64,000 nt of DNA from assembly GCA_963974345.1 (NCBI GenBank), contig CAXBBW010000006.1:160166-224165 (forward strand). Direction: 5' to 3'. The DNA comes from RHLJ01 sp963974345 (GTDB taxonomy: Bacteria; Bacteroidota; Rhodothermia; Balneolales; Balneolaceae). Shown here piece after piece: positions 36,344-44,821 of the stretch. A model generated the notes under the pieces. The model was not told where the DNA came from and ran no database searches. It saw only the letters and a program-made list of their open reading frames with translations. Numbering within the stretch: position 1 is the stretch's first letter; every line of letters begins with the position of its first letter. A program made the position numbers and the translations under genes.

Positions 36344-38294
36344 TTTGGATCACATATTGTGGAATCCAACCAAGGAATTCATTGAGTCTTCTAATCTAAA
36401 TGATTATCAGAATTGGCTTAAAAACGAACGCGGGCTTAGCTTCGTAAATTATCATGAATTATGGGAATGGTCTACCACCAATCTTGAGGACTTTTGGGAA
36501 AGTCTGTGGCAGTATTTTAACATCATTTCTCATTCTGACTATAATCAGGTATTAGATACTCACTCCATGCCGGGCGCGAAATGGTTTGAGAGAGCCACTC
36601 TTAACTATGCCGAACATATTTTTCGTCAAAAATCAGATGATAGACCCGCTCTCCATTTTAAAAGTGAAAGCTCAAAATTAATCTCGATTTCTTGGGAAGA
36701 ACTAGAGGCTAAAGTCACTTCTTTGCAAGCTTATTTAATCTCTAAAGGAGTTGGAAAAAGCGATCGAGTTGTTGGGTATCTTCCTAATATTCCAGAAGCA
36801 ATTATTTCATTTTTGGCTGTCAATTCTCTTGGCGCAATTTGGTCTTGCTGCTCACCTGATTTTGGGGTTAATACTGTCATAGATCGTTTTTCTCAAATTG
36901 AGCCTAAAGTTCTTATTGCTGGGAATGGATATCAATATGGTGGTAAACAAATTTCAAGAATTGAAGAAACTCGACAGATAAAAGAACGGATTTCTAGTAT
37001 TGAAAATGTGATTTTGATTCCCGTTTTAAAACCATTAGACCGCAACATTGATTGGGCTACTAGTTGGGTTTCTGCTCTTGATACACCCTTTGGAGATTTA
37101 ACTTTCGAGCCAGTAGACTTCAGTCACCCAATCTGGGTTTTATATTCTTCGGGTACTACCGGGATACCCAAAGCTATTACCCATTCACACGGCGGCGTTT
37201 TACTCGAACATCTTAAATACATGCATTTTCATAATGATGTTAAGCTGGGAGAAACTTTTTTCTGGTTTACAACTACGGGCTGGATGATGTGGAATTTTTT
37301 GCAAGCCTCTATGTTAGTCGGAGCAACTCCTATTTTATTTGATGGAAGTCCGGGACATCCTAATCTGAAAACACTTTGGGAATTATCCGAGCAACTTCCG
37401 ATTCAACATTTTGGCACTAGCGCTCCTTATTTGTTGGCTTGTATGAAACGCGGACTTAATCCCGCTGCTGACTTCAATTTGACTTCCCTTCGCTCGATAG
37501 GCTCAACTGGTGCTCCTTTACCCCCAGAAGCCTTTGACTGGGTGTATAAACATGTATCAAGTAATGTCTGGTTATGTTCTATGAGTGGAGGGACGGACGT
37601 TTGTACCGCATTTGTTGGGGGAATTCCAACCGAGCCTGTTTACCGAGGAAAAATCCAAGGCCGAGCGCTTGGGTGTTCTCTTTTTGGGTTTAATGAAGAC
37701 GGTGAACAAGTCTTCGACTCATTAAGTGAAATGGTCATTACAAAGCCTATGCCTTCAATGCCTATTTATTTTTGGGATGATGAGGATGACGAACGATATA
37801 TTTCTAGTTATTTTGAGAAATTTCCAGAAAAATGGTGTCATGGCGACTGGATTCAGATTTCAAAAAATGGCCAACTTATCATTCAAGGTCGTTCTGATGC
37901 CACGCTAAACCGAAAAGGTATTCGAATTGGTACTGCCGAAATCTATGCCGTTCTTGATAAAATTCCAGGTATCAAAGATTCTTTAATTGTAAACCTTGAG
38001 CAAAAAGAAGGTAATGATTTTATGCCTTTATTTGTAGTTTTAGATTCCAATTATTCGTTAGAAAATTTAAGAAATCAAATAAAAAATACACTTCGTGAGC
38101 AATGCTCGCCCCGCCATGTTCCTGATCAAATTTTCACCGCGCCAGATATACCCTACACTTTAAGTGGAAAGAAAATGGAAGTTCCAGTAAAAAAAGCACT
38201 GCTTGGAATGGACTTCTCTAAAAGTATTAATAAAGACGCTTCTCGAAATCCTGAGGCAATGGATTGGTTTTTGAAGTTTGAGAGGAAACCTTAA
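36336..38294 (+). CDS. Acetoacetate--CoA ligase
   Basis: A 652-residue AMP-forming ligase of the acetoacetyl-CoA synthetase (AACS) type: ILWNPTKEFIESSNLNDYQNWL, KWFERATLNYAEHIF, the AMP motif LYSSGTTGIPKAITHSHGG, the GKIQGRALGCS region and the C-terminal lysine in TLSGKKMEVPVKK. It turns acetoacetate from fumarylacetoacetase into acetoacetyl-CoA for the central pathway, which fits its place as last gene. I take the ATG at 36336; the TTG at 36330 is two codons upstream. Confidence 0.93.
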   Translation: MSDLDHILWNPTKEFIESSNLNDYQNWLKNERGLSFVNYHELWEWSTTNLEDFWESLWQYFNIISHSDYNQVLDTHSMPGAKWFERATLNYAEHIFRQKSDDRPALHFKSESSKLISISWEELEAKVTSLQAYLISKGVGKSDRVVGYLPNIPEAIISFLAVNSLGAIWSCCSPDFGVNTVIDRFSQIEPKVLIAGNGYQYGGKQISRIEETRQIKERISSIENVILIPVLKPLDRNIDWATSWVSALDTPFGDLTFEPVDFSHPIWVLYSSGTTGIPKAITHSHGGVLLEHLKYMHFHNDVKLGETFFWFTTTGWMMWNFLQASMLVGATPILFDGSPGHPNLKTLWELSEQLPIQHFGTSAPYLLACMKRGLNPAADFNLTSLRSIGSTGAPLPPEAFDWVYKHVSSNVWLCSMSGGTDVCTAFVGGIPTEPVYRGKIQGRALGCSLFGFNEDGEQVFDSLSEMVITKPMPSMPIYFWDDEDDERYISSYFEKFPEKWCHGDWIQISKNGQLIIQGRSDATLNRKGIRIGTAEIYAVLDKIPGIKDSLIVNLEQKEGNDFMPLFVVLDSNYSLENLRNQIKNTLREQCSPRHVPDQIFTAPDIPYTLSGKKMEVPVKKALLGMDFSKSINKDASRNPEAMDWFLKFERKP

Positions 38295-38302
38295 CTAAGA
38301 AT

Positions 38303-38450
38303 GTCTCCCTTTTGGAGGGAGACAGAAATCAAAACAAGTTTGATTTCAGAGGGAGGACGCTGGAGACTAAGAAAGAACGAGCCGTTTATATCCTCTCTCT
38401 GATTATTGTACAAGTACAAGAATCTGTCTCTCCCCAAGGAGAGATACAGA
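38303..38450. repeat. Cluster of hairpins, dispersed non-coding element
   Basis: Three hairpins lie in the gap after the ligase gene. GTCTCCCT (38303-38310) pairs perfectly with AGGGAGAC (38316-38323); GAAATCAAA (38325-38333) pairs with TTTGATTTC (38339-38347); and TCTGT-CTCTCC pairs with GGAGAGATACAGA (38423-38450) with a two-base bulge. CTCTCC/GGAGAG and GGGAGG words recur through the region. No reading frame is supported. It looks like a member of the GTCTCCC-type intergenic repeats known in Bacteroidota, but only one copy is in the window, so the repeat nature is inferred. Confidence 0.6.
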
Positions 38451-38506
38451 TACGCCTCTCTAGAAATCTTAACATAAAGTTCTTTTTCTAGACCAATGAA
38501 AAGTGT

Positions 38507-38532
38507 AAATTAGTTGTCATAACAACTAATTT
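38507..38532. promoter_or_regulatory. Operator-like palindrome upstream of hppD
   Basis: Arms AAATTAGTTGT and ACAACTAATTT are perfect complements (11 pairs) around CATA, ending 12 bases before the hppD start. The core AGTTGT-N4-ACAACT is the same as upstream of hmgA (32942-32957). The position overlaps the likely transcription start, as expected for a repressor. Confidence 0.75.
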
Positions 38533-38544
38533 TAATTTTTTGAT

Positions 38545-39675
38545 ATGGATACTGTTGCAAACCCTTCTATAGAAACTGATTCTGCTACCGATTTTATGCC
38601 CATTCTAGGTACCGATTATGTAGAATTTTATGTGAGTAATGCCAAGCAAGCTGCTCATTTTTATAAATCTGCATTTGGCTTTCAATCACTTGCTAAAGCT
38701 GGCTTAGAAACAGGTCTTCGAGATCGAGAATCTTATGTGGTAGTTCAAGATAAAATTCGATTAGTCCTTACCTCTCCCCTTAAAAGCGGAACAGATATTG
38801 GTCGACATATTGATAAGCACGGCGATGGTGTAAAAGTAATCGCTCTTTGGGTTGAAGACGCTACCTACGCATATGAAGAAGCCGTAAAAAGAGGGGCTAA
38901 ATCTTATTTCGAGCCAAAAACTGAAAAGGATGAGCATGGCGAAGTTATTCGCGCCGGAATTCATACCTATGGAGAAACCGTTCATATCTTTGTAGAGAGA
39001 AAAAACTATAACGGAACTTTTCTTCCTGGTTTTCAGAAATGGGAAACTCGATATAATCCAGATCCTATAGGCTTGAAATATGTAGATCATATGGTCGGCA
39101 ATGTAGAACTTGGCGATATGAACAAATGGGTTCAATTCTACGAAGATGTTCTAGGATTCAAGCAAATTCTGTCTTTTGATGATAAAGACATTTCTACTGA
39201 ATTTACGGCGCTAATGAGCAAGGTGATGAGTAATGGAAATGGCAGAATTAAATTCCCAATTAACGAACCTGCTGCCGGTCTTAAAAAATCTCAAATTGAT
39301 GAGTATATCGACTTTTATGAGGGAGCCGGTGTACAACATGTTGCCGTTGCAACCGATAATATTATCCAGACTGTTACTGCCTTACGAGATCGCGGTGTTG
39401 AGTTCTTAAATATCCCAAGCACATATTATGATGTTCTTCAAGAGCGAGTTGGTAAGATTGATGAACCCATTGATAAGCTTCAGGATTTAGGAATTCTCGT
39501 TGACCGTGATGATGAAGGGTATCTGCTTCAAATATTCACTAAAACAGTTCAGGCTCGTCCAACTATGTTCTTTGAAATCATCCAACGAAAAGGAGCCACT
39601 TCTTTTGGAAAAGGAAACTTCAAAGCTTTATTTGAAGCTATTGAACGAGAGCAAGATTTACGAGGGAACTTATAG
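38545..39675 (+). CDS. hppD: 4-Hydroxyphenylpyruvate dioxygenase
   Basis: Converts 4-hydroxyphenylpyruvate to homogentisate, feeding the hmgA operon. 376 residues with the two VOC half-domains: EFYVSNAKQAAHFY in the first, the iron ligands H182 (YVDHMVGN) and H265 (VQHVAVAT) in the second, and E344 in FFEIIQRKG. All three ligands are present. It has its own promoter region with the palindrome and a convergent neighbour downstream. Confidence 0.96.
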   Translation: MDTVANPSIETDSATDFMPILGTDYVEFYVSNAKQAAHFYKSAFGFQSLAKAGLETGLRDRESYVVVQDKIRLVLTSPLKSGTDIGRHIDKHGDGVKVIALWVEDATYAYEEAVKRGAKSYFEPKTEKDEHGEVIRAGIHTYGETVHIFVERKNYNGTFLPGFQKWETRYNPDPIGLKYVDHMVGNVELGDMNKWVQFYEDVLGFKQILSFDDKDISTEFTALMSKVMSNGNGRIKFPINEPAAGLKKSQIDEYIDFYEGAGVQHVAVATDNIIQTVTALRDRGVEFLNIPSTYYDVLQERVGKIDEPIDKLQDLGILVDRDDEGYLLQIFTKTVQARPTMFFEIIQRKGATSFGKGNFKALFEAIEREQDLRGNL

Positions 39676-39748
39676 TTTCTGAATTTTCAAAAAATTATTC
39701 ATAACTCGGAGCCTAACCGTAAGCCAAATAATATTTACATGGCTTGCA

Positions 39749-41074
39749 TCATTTAATTAACATCATTTTTCTGGTTTGAGAAAATTCCCCAGCCTGAATA
39801 CTATAAAAATACATTCCACTGGTGAGTTTAGAAGCATTAAAAGTGATGGAGTGATCACCGGATGTTTGTTGCCCGTCTAACAAAGTAGCAACTTCTCTGC
39901 CCAGCATATCAAACACTCGTATATTCACAATGCTGCTTGCAGGTAAATGATAACTGATCTGAGTACTCGGGTTGAATGGATTCGGGTAATTCTGATGAAG
40001 GATGAACCCCTCTGGTTGAGCAGAATATTCGTTAGATACCTGAATGGTTGGGGTAAAATAAGTTGGGGAACTCCATTCTCCTGAAGCATTTCCATGTATC
40101 GCACGAACTTGCCAATAGTAGAATTCATCAGGCTTAAGTTCCGTACTAATGGCAAAGGTAGTGTCTGTTATCAGGGTATCAATCTGATAGGGTAGCTCAT
40201 CATAAAGAAGACGAAACTGATAATGATCGATATTCTCAACGGAGTTCCACACAAAAGTGGGTGTAGTAGATACGTTTTCTTCCTGTGACTGTGGGAATTC
40301 TACCTCGATTGAATCTGGTTTCCCATCACAAGAACCCCAGTTAGGGGTGTTGCTTTCAGACAAACTGCTCCCACCGGCTCTAAAGTTGTTGGGCTCGGAA
40401 TCGAAATTGTCCACACACCAGGCAGAGAGATCCCGATCAAAGGCTTTGGCCTCAGAAAACATGCCGAGCATATTGTTTACGGATGAGACGTTCCAGTTTC
40501 CAATTTCTCGATTAAAAGCGTGGGTCCCTAAAAACATCCAGCCCATGTGTAATACATTAGAAACGTCCCAGTTACTGATGTCTTGGTTAAATGCCCGTGC
40601 TATCTTAAACATATGCGCCATATTACGGACACTAGAAACATTCCATGCCCCGATATCCTGATTAAAGTTGTGGGTGTCTATAAACATACCAGCCATATCC
40701 AGAACATTGGAAACATCCCAGTTCGAGATATCCTGATTAAAGGTGATGGCGCCGCTGAACATAAATCCCATGTCTTCAACATTCGAAACATCCCAATTGC
40801 CAATATTCTGATTGAAATCCTCATTCCCAGCAAAAAGGTTAAACATTTCTGTTATCAGACTGGTGCAAACTTTGGTGAGATCAGCCCCAGAGGCAACCTT
40901 TTGCTCAAGCATTTGGCGATCCACAGCTTCATAGATGATTCCATCGATGATACTAGCATCACCTGGTTCAGCTCCGTCACAAAAAACGGTGCCGTTAGTT
41001 ATGGAGAACTCTTGCGCCTCAATAACAGTTGTAACTGTAATAAATACAAAAAGTGCTGAAATTATCGCTTTCAT
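39749..41074 (-). CDS. BspA/DUF285-repeat surface protein with T9SS sorting domain
   Basis: A 441-residue exported protein. After the signal peptide (VTTVIEAQE) it has about five 33-residue DUF285 units (residues about 75-240) with the recurring FNQDIxxWDVSNVxxMxxMF, then a fibronectin-III-like domain (TPTFVWNSVENIDHYQFRL ... YYWQVRAIH) and a C-terminal sorting domain (HQNYPNPFNPSTQISY ... KKMMLIK... ending RKMMLIK). DUF285 repeats are known from Bacteroidota and oral bacterial surface adhesins. The unit size suits repeat-number variation by recombination. Its target is unknown. Confidence 0.88.
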   Translation of the reverse strand: MKAIISALFVFITVTTVIEAQEFSITNGTVFCDGAEPGDASIIDGIIYEAVDRQMLEQKVASGADLTKVCTSLITEMFNLFAGNEDFNQNIGNWDVSNVEDMGFMFSGAITFNQDISNWDVSNVLDMAGMFIDTHNFNQDIGAWNVSSVRNMAHMFKIARAFNQDISNWDVSNVLHMGWMFLGTHAFNREIGNWNVSSVNNMLGMFSEAKAFDRDLSAWCVDNFDSEPNNFRAGGSSLSESNTPNWGSCDGKPDSIEVEFPQSQEENVSTTPTFVWNSVENIDHYQFRLLYDELPYQIDTLITDTTFAISTELKPDEFYYWQVRAIHGNASGEWSSPTYFTPTIQVSNEYSAQPEGFILHQNYPNPFNPSTQISYHLPASSIVNIRVFDMLGREVATLLDGQQTSGDHSITFNASKLTSGMYFYSIQAGEFSQTRKMMLIK

Positions 41075-41221
41075 AAAATGTAATACTCTTACTGTGAGAT
41101 AGGATATAATTGTTTGTTCAATCCCCTTTTAAAATATTGGGTTGCCTACGGTCAGTTTTTCAAGCAGTTTCAGTAGCTTAAAACAAATCGTATTACTTCG
41201 ATTGATTTACTAGCTTCCCAT

Positions 41222-42379
41222 ATGATTATTCGAAAACTATTCGTCATTATTTTGCTGGCCGGACTAAGCGGTTGTTCCGATCCGCAGAAATCCATCAAAA
41301 ACCTTCCTAACCTTACCACTTTCAGTATAGAGGGCGTCCCGGAAATTCAATTGATCAAAGATGAATCATTTCGTGGAGCCCAAAATTCGGAAGTTATTAA
41401 AATCGGAGATATTACGGTTGATGATGATGGCAAGGTCTATTTCGTAGATGAGTATAATCACAAAATTCAGGTTGTAGATGCTGACGGAAATCCCGTTGGG
41501 AGCATGGGCCGGGGCGGGGGTAGACCTGGGGAATTCAGGAAATTGGGCAACATTGAGGTGCATAGTGGAATAATCTATGGTTTTGATGAAGGCCGAAAAG
41601 CAATGAATACCTATAACACCCGTGATTTTAATTTTCGTAAATCCACTCAGTTTTCGGTACAATCTCTAACTGGCGATTCCCTGAAAACTGCAGCACTCTA
41701 TTCAGCAGTAATTCTCTCAGGTGGAAACTATTTGGTTGCCTTTCAAGTGGTGGAATCCCCTACCAATCGTCCATTGTATTTTTACAAAGCTGATGAGAGC
41801 GGCGCAATTATCTCTGATCAGCTGATAACGTTTCCAAATAAATCTCTTTTTGTGGAAAGTTCGTCGAATGGAATGACGATAATGATGATGCCATATGAGC
41901 GGGAAACCTTTCTGATTACAAATTCAGAAGGGAACTTGTTTAAACTCTTCAGTGAAGAGATGGTGATTCGAAAATTTGATCCGAATGGCCGTTATGTTGA
42001 AGCTTGGAAGTATCTAGTTCAGAAACGAACACTCAATCGTTCGGATGCCTTAGATTTATATGATGATGTGGACATTCGAAGGGCAATCAGAGGGGCAAAA
42101 CTTCCATCAAACTGGCCAGTGGTTGCAAATTTTTTAGTAGATAATGAAGATCGGTTTTGGGTGGCAACGGTTTCGCAAAATCTGGAGAATTACACTTGGT
42201 ATATATTAGGAAAACAGGGAGCATTGATTGGGAAAGTTATATTACCAAGAAAGGTTGAAATTAAAGCAATACAAAATGGAAAAGTATATGCGAGGGAGAT
42301 TAACAAGAGAACGTATGCGGAAGAAGTGGTTCGGTATGAGATCAAAGAAGTAATGTTCAATTTGAAAACCCAGAGATAA
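41222..42379 (+). CDS. 6-bladed beta-propeller lipoprotein
   Basis: A 385-residue lipoprotein (lipobox LAGLSGCSD) with NHL-like blades: IGDITVDDDGKVYFVDEYNHKIQVVDADG and GSMGRGGGRPGEFRKLGNIEVHSGIIYGFD. This is the six-bladed beta-propeller family seen in large numbers in Bacteroidota, of unproven function, perhaps ligand binding at the cell surface. It is upstream of and convergent with the MarR gene, eight bases apart. Confidence 0.85.
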   Translation: MIIRKLFVIILLAGLSGCSDPQKSIKNLPNLTTFSIEGVPEIQLIKDESFRGAQNSEVIKIGDITVDDDGKVYFVDEYNHKIQVVDADGNPVGSMGRGGGRPGEFRKLGNIEVHSGIIYGFDEGRKAMNTYNTRDFNFRKSTQFSVQSLTGDSLKTAALYSAVILSGGNYLVAFQVVESPTNRPLYFYKADESGAIISDQLITFPNKSLFVESSSNGMTIMMMPYERETFLITNSEGNLFKLFSEEMVIRKFDPNGRYVEAWKYLVQKRTLNRSDALDLYDDVDIRRAIRGAKLPSNWPVVANFLVDNEDRFWVATVSQNLENYTWYILGKQGALIGKVILPRKVEIKAIQNGKVYAREINKRTYAEEVVRYEIKEVMFNLKTQR

Positions 42380-42387
42380 AAAAAGAA

Positions 42388-42813
42388 TTAGGATTTGGAG
42401 GTGTAGCTGGTAAATACCTTATCCAACAATAGTAACAGTTGTTTGTATTCTTCTTCCGAAAGATTTTCCCAACCTTGCTCTCTTGATGCATACACATGTG
42501 GCCGAGCTTTTTCTAATTCAACGTTCCCCTTATTGGTAATTGATATAAGATATTTTCGCCCGTCTTCTGGGTCTTTCTCCCGAACTACAAAGCCTTTCTT
42601 AACCAATAAATCCAAAATTCGTGATATGGTATGTTTATCTTTAAAACTCCCATTCGCAAGATCAGTTTGGTTCATTGTAGCCCTTTCTAGCTTGGACAGT
42701 AACACCCATTGTTCTGGAGTAATATCAACTTTTGCTTTCTTGAAGCGGTTGATCAAATCTTGCCGAACAACTTTGTACGTCCTGTCGATATAAACGCCAA
42801 TCTCTTTCTTCAT
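42388..42813 (-). CDS. MarR-family transcriptional regulator
   Basis: A 141-residue winged-helix dimeric repressor: ITPEQWVLLSKLERATMNQTDLANGSFKDKHTISRILDLLVKKGFVVREKDPEDGRKYLISITNKG holds the recognition helix and the DxRxxxxxLT wing. Its ATG overlaps the stop of the cyclase gene (ATGA), so the two are one operon and a shared signal may control them. It is the only MarR gene in the window and the best local candidate for the AGTTGT-N4-ACAACT sites of the tyrosine pathway, but no copy of that site lies before its own operon. Confidence 0.9.
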   Translation of the reverse strand: MKKEIGVYIDRTYKVVRQDLINRFKKAKVDITPEQWVLLSKLERATMNQTDLANGSFKDKHTISRILDLLVKKGFVVREKDPEDGRKYLISITNKGNVELEKARPHVYASREQGWENLSEEEYKQLLLLLDKVFTSYTSKS

Positions 42814-44768
42814 GAGCTAAGCTTAAATTGAATTGGAAGCCCTATTCGTTTTAAGACGTTTAAGTATCTGGGGTCTTTGCTGTACTTTTTTAGTATGGGG
42901 ATGGAATTAATAAGAAGGATGGAGCCTAGCTTTTTATCTACAGCTCTATTTAGATATTTAAATAGCTCTTCTTTCTCTTCAAGGGCGGCATAGATTACTG
43001 CAAAATCAAGAGAAAGATTTAAATCGGGTTCTTCTTCTTCTCGCTTCTTAATTAGTTTTAAATGCTTCCTGGCTTCTTTTTCGTCTCCTTTCAACGCTGC
43101 GAGATAACCTAATTGGGTTCCTCCTTTGTTAGCGCCTTTAATTTTCCCTAGGTACTTTTTCGTATTTACCAAGGCTTTATCAAAATCACCTATCTCTGCA
43201 TAAATATACGCCTTTCCTTCATATGCAGTTCTGAAACTCGGGTCTAAATCAATGATCTTGTTATAATAATCTATTGCCTTATCGTGCTTTTCGAGAATAC
43301 CGTACGCTCGAGCAAGGTCGTTAAGCGCCGGCAAAGAAAGTGGGGCAATTTTAACTGCTATTTCTGCCTGTGATAGCATTTTATCGAACCTACCAATTAT
43401 CCGATTGTACAATGAAAATGCTAATCTAGCTTCTTCGTTTTCGGGCTCCATAGTAATGGCCTTTCGGAAATTAGAGTCCGCCGAGTCAAAATCCCAGTTA
43501 TAGAATAGATTTACATAGCCTAATGAAATATAAGAGTCGGCTCTAGAATTATTTAAATCAATGGCTTTGAGAGCATATTCTTTGGCTTTTGAAAAAGCCT
43601 CTTCTGCTGGTTTGTGCCCAATAACACCTAAAAAAGTATATGCATTTGCTAATCCTGAAAATGCATTTGTATAGGTCATACACTTTTCAATTGCTTCTTC
43701 GTAAAACCTAATCGCCTTTTGGACTGATTCTGGAGTTCGTTTATTCCAATGATAAAGCCCTTGTAAATACGCATTATAGGCAACTACACTGTCTGTAGAT
43801 GCTTCATATAATTTACGCTCGGTATCGAATGTGAAGTTACCTTCTAATTTATTGGCAATTTTCTGGGCGATTTCATCTTGAACTCCAAAAATATCTTTCA
43901 TTTCTCCATCAAATGTTTCTGACCAGATATGAAAACCATCCTCGGTTTTAATAAGCTGGGCAGTCACTCGAACCCGATCCCCGGCTAACCGAACACTTCC
44001 TTCTAACACAGTAGCAACCTTTAATTCTCTGCCAATCTCACGAATATCTTGTTGTTTCCCTTTAAATGAAAAAACAGACGTTCTCGAAGCCACCTGTAAC
44101 CCTTTTACCTTAACCAACGAGTTGATGATTTCTTCTGTAATTCCATCGCTAAAGTATTCGTTTTCTGGATCAGAGCTAAAATTAGCAAAGGGTAGAACTG
44201 CTATACTATTTTGGTTGCTTCCCGTTATCTCTTCAATATGACTTTGCACAGGAACCTGAATTCCTTTATTGGCAAGTGCAAAAATTCCGACGGGATTAAA
44301 TACATTTTTTAATTCGTGTTGACCAAAGGATTTAACTTTAATACCGGGGTGATTTTTAATCTCTTCAAAAACTTTATTGGAAATCATTACAGATCCTGGT
44401 ATTCCTAAGCTTTGAACTCTTGCTGCAATATTTACAGCGTCACCATAAATCCCTTCATCATCATAAACAACATCACCAATATGAATACCAACTCTAAGTG
44501 GCACTTTTGGCTCTTCTGCTAATACAGTTTGAATTTCTTGAGCACATTTTACTGCATCTAATGCACTTCCAAACATACTTAATGTGCCGTCCCCGTAATA
44601 CTGCATAACCTGTCCACGGTGTTTTAAAATGCAATTATCTATAACTTCTCGTTGACGATCTCTTAAATCTTTAGCCTTCTGCTCATCTTCTTGCATCAAA
44701 CGCGTATATCCAACCATGTCTGCAAACATGATAGCGGCAAGTAGTCTAAAGTTATTTTTTTCTGGCAT
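42810..44768 (-). CDS. Class III nucleotidyl cyclase with FlgO-like and TPR domains
   Basis: A 652-residue cytoplasmic protein. Residues 8-165 form a class III cyclase domain with the metal aspartates D17 (FADMVGYT) and D60 (YYGDGTLSMF) and the GDAVNIAAR segment. Residues about 185-325 match the FlgO/TolB-like region (IAVLPFANFSSDPENEYFSDGITEEIINSL); the rest is TPR repeats. The lysine that contacts the purine base in standard cyclases (K-T-x-G-D) is a glutamine here (Q56), so cAMP synthesis is uncertain. No transmembrane span. Operon partner: MarR. Confidence 0.88.
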   Translation of the reverse strand: MPEKNNFRLLAAIMFADMVGYTRLMQEDEQKAKDLRDRQREVIDNCILKHRGQVMQYYGDGTLSMFGSALDAVKCAQEIQTVLAEEPKVPLRVGIHIGDVVYDDEGIYGDAVNIAARVQSLGIPGSVMISNKVFEEIKNHPGIKVKSFGQHELKNVFNPVGIFALANKGIQVPVQSHIEEITGSNQNSIAVLPFANFSSDPENEYFSDGITEEIINSLVKVKGLQVASRTSVFSFKGKQQDIREIGRELKVATVLEGSVRLAGDRVRVTAQLIKTEDGFHIWSETFDGEMKDIFGVQDEIAQKIANKLEGNFTFDTERKLYEASTDSVVAYNAYLQGLYHWNKRTPESVQKAIRFYEEAIEKCMTYTNAFSGLANAYTFLGVIGHKPAEEAFSKAKEYALKAIDLNNSRADSYISLGYVNLFYNWDFDSADSNFRKAITMEPENEEARLAFSLYNRIIGRFDKMLSQAEIAVKIAPLSLPALNDLARAYGILEKHDKAIDYYNKIIDLDPSFRTAYEGKAYIYAEIGDFDKALVNTKKYLGKIKGANKGGTQLGYLAALKGDEKEARKHLKLIKKREEEEPDLNLSLDFAVIYAALEEKEELFKYLNRAVDKKLGSILLINSIPILKKYSKDPRYLNVLKRIGLPIQFKLSS

Positions 44769-44821
44769 TTGGGATGGTTTAAGTACCTAATATATCAATA
44801 ATCGAGCCAGACTTGTATGTG

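Noticed and set aside
40430..40830. Regular 99-base DNA repeats considered as a CRISPR or satellite array
   Set aside because: They are in frame, encode DUF285 units, and have no spacer/repeat structure or cas genes.
40257..41059. Two long plus-strand frames opposite the DUF285 protein
   Set aside because: They are shadows produced by the repeated coding sequence on the minus strand.
32312..44768. A Pycsar system formed by the DUF5706 protein and the cyclase at 42810
   Set aside because: Ten kilobases and several unrelated operons separate them, and the cyclase is of the FlgO/TPR type, not the PycC type. Kept only as an open question.
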